A stretch of 8,103 bases of DNA from Bacteroidales bacterium (GTDB taxonomy: Bacteria; Bacteroidota; Bacteroidia; Bacteroidales; P3), in the NCBI GenBank assembly GCA_004551865.1, contig SFPR01000071.1, positions 1 to 8,103 of the forward strand, written 5' to 3'. The notes under the pieces are model-generated. The model was given only the letters and a program-made list of their open reading frames with translations, searched no databases and was not told the origin of the DNA. A program made the translations under genes and the position numbers. Below, piece after piece: positions 6,985 to 8,103 of the stretch. The first letter of the stretch is position 1. The number at the start of each line of letters is the position of its first letter.

Positions 6985-7154
6985 GAAAATTATGGAATTG
7001 TTACCTCTGCTTTTCACTCAATGGTTTTCTCAAGAACTTGTATTTGCCATAGTCCGAAGCTATCTGAGGACTATCAACGATGATGATTTGGCTACAAATT
7101 TGTTATAAAAGCATAAAAGGAAGCCTTTATCATGCTTATTCCGAAAAATGTTAA

Positions 7155-7162
7155 TACCTTTG
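7155..7162 (+). promoter_or_regulatory. Bacteroidota -7 box for the small HTH gene (TACCTTTG)
   Basis: TACCTTTG fits TAnnTTTG exactly and ends 23 nt before the ATG at 7186. No clear TTTG was seen at normal spacing upstream; TTTA at 7126-7129 is too far at 25 nt. The box lies inside the longer frame opening at ATG 7132, which supports the start at 7186. Confidence 0.65.
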
Positions 7163-7185
7163 CATTGAACTTAAATACAATTACA

Positions 7186-7380
7186 ATGGACGATTTGAAT
7201 CGATTAAAGGTTGTATTGGTTGAACAGAAGAAAACGGGCAAATGGCTTGCAGAGCAACTGGGCGTTAGCGTTACCACTACAAGCCGATGGTGTTCAAACG
7301 CTTCACAACCGGACCTTCAAACACTGAACAAGATAGCAAAACTTCTTCATGTCAATATGAAGGACTTGTTGGCAGATTAA
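7186..7380 (+). CDS. Small XRE-family helix-turn-helix regulator
   Basis: A 64-residue single-domain DNA-binding protein of the XRE/HTH_3 type. The helix-turn-helix lies at about residues 20-38 (WLAEQLGVSVTTTSRWCSN), followed by the third and fourth helices with QPDLQTLNKIAKLL and ending MKDLLAD. This compact form is common in Bacteroidales next to restriction-modification and other accessory loci, where it usually controls the neighbouring genes; that role is inferred here. An ATG at 7132 in the same frame would add 18 residues, but the -7 box at 7155-7162 and the family length favour 7186. The DUF1016 gene starts 29 nt downstream, so the two are probably co-transcribed. No damage is seen. 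Confidence 0.88.
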   Translation: MDDLNRLKVVLVEQKKTGKWLAEQLGVSVTTTSRWCSNASQPDLQTLNKIAKLLHVNMKDLLAD

Positions 7381-7409
7381 ATAATATCGAATTTAATAAC
7401 CTCCGAGAA

Positions 7410-7832
7410 ATGACACAAGAGAATGCTGATATACAGCCACAGGCTGAACCACATATCGTGAAGTCGCATGACATTCACATTGATGCCGACTATGCAGACT
7501 GGATTGCGGACATCAAGAGTCGCTATCGTTCTGCACAGGTAAAGGCTGCTGTCAAGGTTAATGCGGAGAAACTTCTGTTCAACTGGCAACTTGGTCGCGA
7601 CTTGGTGCAGAAGAAAGCCGAAGAACGCTGGGGCGCAGGAGTGGTTGAGCAGGTAAGTTTGGATTTGAAACGAGAGTTCCCTGATGCTGATGGCTTTTCC
7701 ACTTCCAATCTGTGGTACATGAAAAAGTGGTATCTGTTCTATGCTGACGGTGATGCAGAGGAAAAACTCCAACGGGCTGTTGGAGAATTGCAGTCATCTG
7801 TTAATCAAGCCGTAATAAAAAAGGCGTTCTGA
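7410..7832 (+). CDS. DUF1016/YhcG N-terminal domain protein, truncated (no nuclease domain)
   Basis: The 140-residue frame matches the N-terminal domain of DUF1016 (YhcG/PDDEXK nuclease) proteins: Y-A-D-W-I-A-D-I-K-S-R-Y-R-S-A-Q-V-K-A-A at about residues 28-47, then FNWQLGR, WGAGVVEQ, FPDADGFSTSNLWYMKKWY. Intact members run to roughly 330-400 residues with a C-terminal PDDEXK-type nuclease domain. Here the frame ends at a TGA just after the variable linker (VGELQ ... KKAF), and nothing resembling the nuclease follows. DUF1016 proteins occur in accessory regions, often with type I restriction systems, and are presumed DNA-acting. The ATG at 7410, 29 nt after the HTH gene, gives the expected N-terminus. 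This is best read as a broken gene whose remaining product, if made, lacks catalysis. A stand-alone N-domain role cannot be excluded. Confidence 0.78.
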   Translation: MTQENADIQPQAEPHIVKSHDIHIDADYADWIADIKSRYRSAQVKAAVKVNAEKLLFNWQLGRDLVQKKAEERWGAGVVEQVSLDLKREFPDADGFSTSNLWYMKKWYLFYADGDAEEKLQRAVGELQSSVNQAVIKKAF

Positions 7833-8045
7833 GATGATCCAAAGCGATCCAAGGTTGTTCCAAAAGAACAAGATGAACTTTTGCAGATAATAAAGGAAGT
7901 TCCGTCAATTTCAAGAGCTGCTCTTTCAAAAAAGTTAAATATTAGTGAACGTCAAGTCAGAAAGATAATAGACCGATTAAAGGAAGATGGTGTATTAACG
8001 CGGTAAGGTGGAAATTCGGGAAGTTGGATTGTGAATAAGGAGTAA
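7833..8045 (+). pseudogene. Winged-helix tail of an AlbA_2/RecG-like or Fic-type protein, remnant
   Basis: In the same frame as the DUF1016 fragment and directly after its TGA, the translation DDPKRSKVVPKEQDELLQII continues into a winged-helix domain: helix 2-3 ISRAALSKKLNISERQVRKI, then IDRLKEDGVLTR and the wing GGNSGSWIV. This form is usual at the C-terminus of AlbA_2-domain (RecG-like) ATP-binding proteins and of some Fic proteins. A TAA at 8004-8006 splits the wing between R and GG, while the frame stays meaningful on both sides up to a TAA at 8043-8045. There is no ATG in the frame; the first alternative start is a TTG at 7881. It is therefore a remnant, inferred to have been joined to the DUF1016 fragment by deletion or recombination. 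The domain call is good; the parent family is less certain. Confidence 0.62.
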
Positions 8046-8103
8046 TCATCAGTGATGTTGCTCTGACTTCTCAAATTTTCAATCAGAGACAAGAAAGAAT
8101 ATG

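Larger units (their letters stand above)
6093..7185. other. Non-coding stretch of about 1.1 kb rich in inverted repeats
   Basis: No convincing protein gene is present on either strand. The longest minus-strand frame here (6723-6929, 68 codons) has no recognisable domain and runs through the palindromes. Base composition is more A/T-rich than the flanking genes. What it does hold is a series of inverted repeats: 6187-6256, 6324-6375, 6413-6440, 6578-6647, 6840-6865, 6897-6984 and 7049-7074. The -7-like TTCCTTTG at 6351-6358 is one base off the consensus. No tRNA, rRNA or CRISPR array was recognised. Such long gaps are unusual beside a compact operon and may be remnants of older insertions, a structured RNA locus, or both. 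Confidence 0.6.

Noticed and set aside
7132..7185. 18-codon N-terminal extension of the small HTH protein
   Set aside because: It would place the -7 box inside the coding region, and the family normally starts at the MDDLNRLK-like segment.
7287..7409. Upstream extension of the DUF1016 frame overlapping the HTH gene
   Set aside because: This part is the HTH gene read in another frame; the DUF1016 similarity only begins after the ATG at 7410.
8061..8088. Short inverted repeat CTCTGA / TCAGAG
   Set aside because: Only six pairs with a 16-nt loop and no T-run; not enough to call a terminator or an element end.
8101..8103. ATG at the very end of the window after an A/G-rich stretch
   Set aside because: It could be the next gene's start, but no codons follow in the window, so nothing supports a call.

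Overview
The window looks like chromosomal DNA from a member of the Bacteroidota, probably order Bacteroidales. Three things support this: a surface protein ending in a type IX secretion (Por) sorting domain, promoter boxes of the Bacteroidota form TAnnTTTG (before argS, before the acetyltransferase gene and before the small HTH gene), and gene starts without purine-rich Shine-Dalgarno sequences. Genus and species cannot be fixed from sequence reading alone. All genes seen lie on the + strand.

Layout. (1) 1-1500: 3' end of a large secreted protein made of tandem fibronectin-III-like repeats plus a T9SS C-terminal sorting domain, closed by a strong terminator (1525-1556). (2) 1761-5334: a compact housekeeping operon, argS - clpS - nfeD - floA, with gaps of 7, 23 and 25 nt, a -7 box at 1723-1730 and a perfect 11-bp terminator hairpin at 5357-5388. 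It covers tRNA-Arg charging, N-degron delivery to the Clp protease, and the paired NfeD/flotillin membrane-microdomain proteins. (3) 5478-6092: a GNAT acetyltransferase gene with its own promoter, whose -33 box sits in the U-tract of the preceding terminator. (4) 6093-7185: about 1.1 kb with no convincing gene but many inverted repeats, including a terminator-like hairpin, a nested set of mutually exclusive hairpins, and a cluster of GC-rich palindromes resembling a dispersed repeat element. (5) 7186-8103: the edge of an accessory, decaying segment. It holds a 64-aa XRE-type regulator, the N-terminal domain of a DUF1016/YhcG-type nuclease cut off before its nuclease domain, and directly after it, in the same frame, a winged-helix tail of a different protein interrupted by a second stop codon.

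The housekeeping part is ordinary in content. The parts most worth a second look are the recently duplicated Fn3 repeats, the clpS gene with an altered gatekeeper position inside an argS/flotillin operon, the structured non-coding kilobase, and the chimeric remnant at the right end. I did not find convincing evidence of a wholly new system. The right-hand accessory segment continues past the window, so any such system would have to be judged with the downstream sequence.
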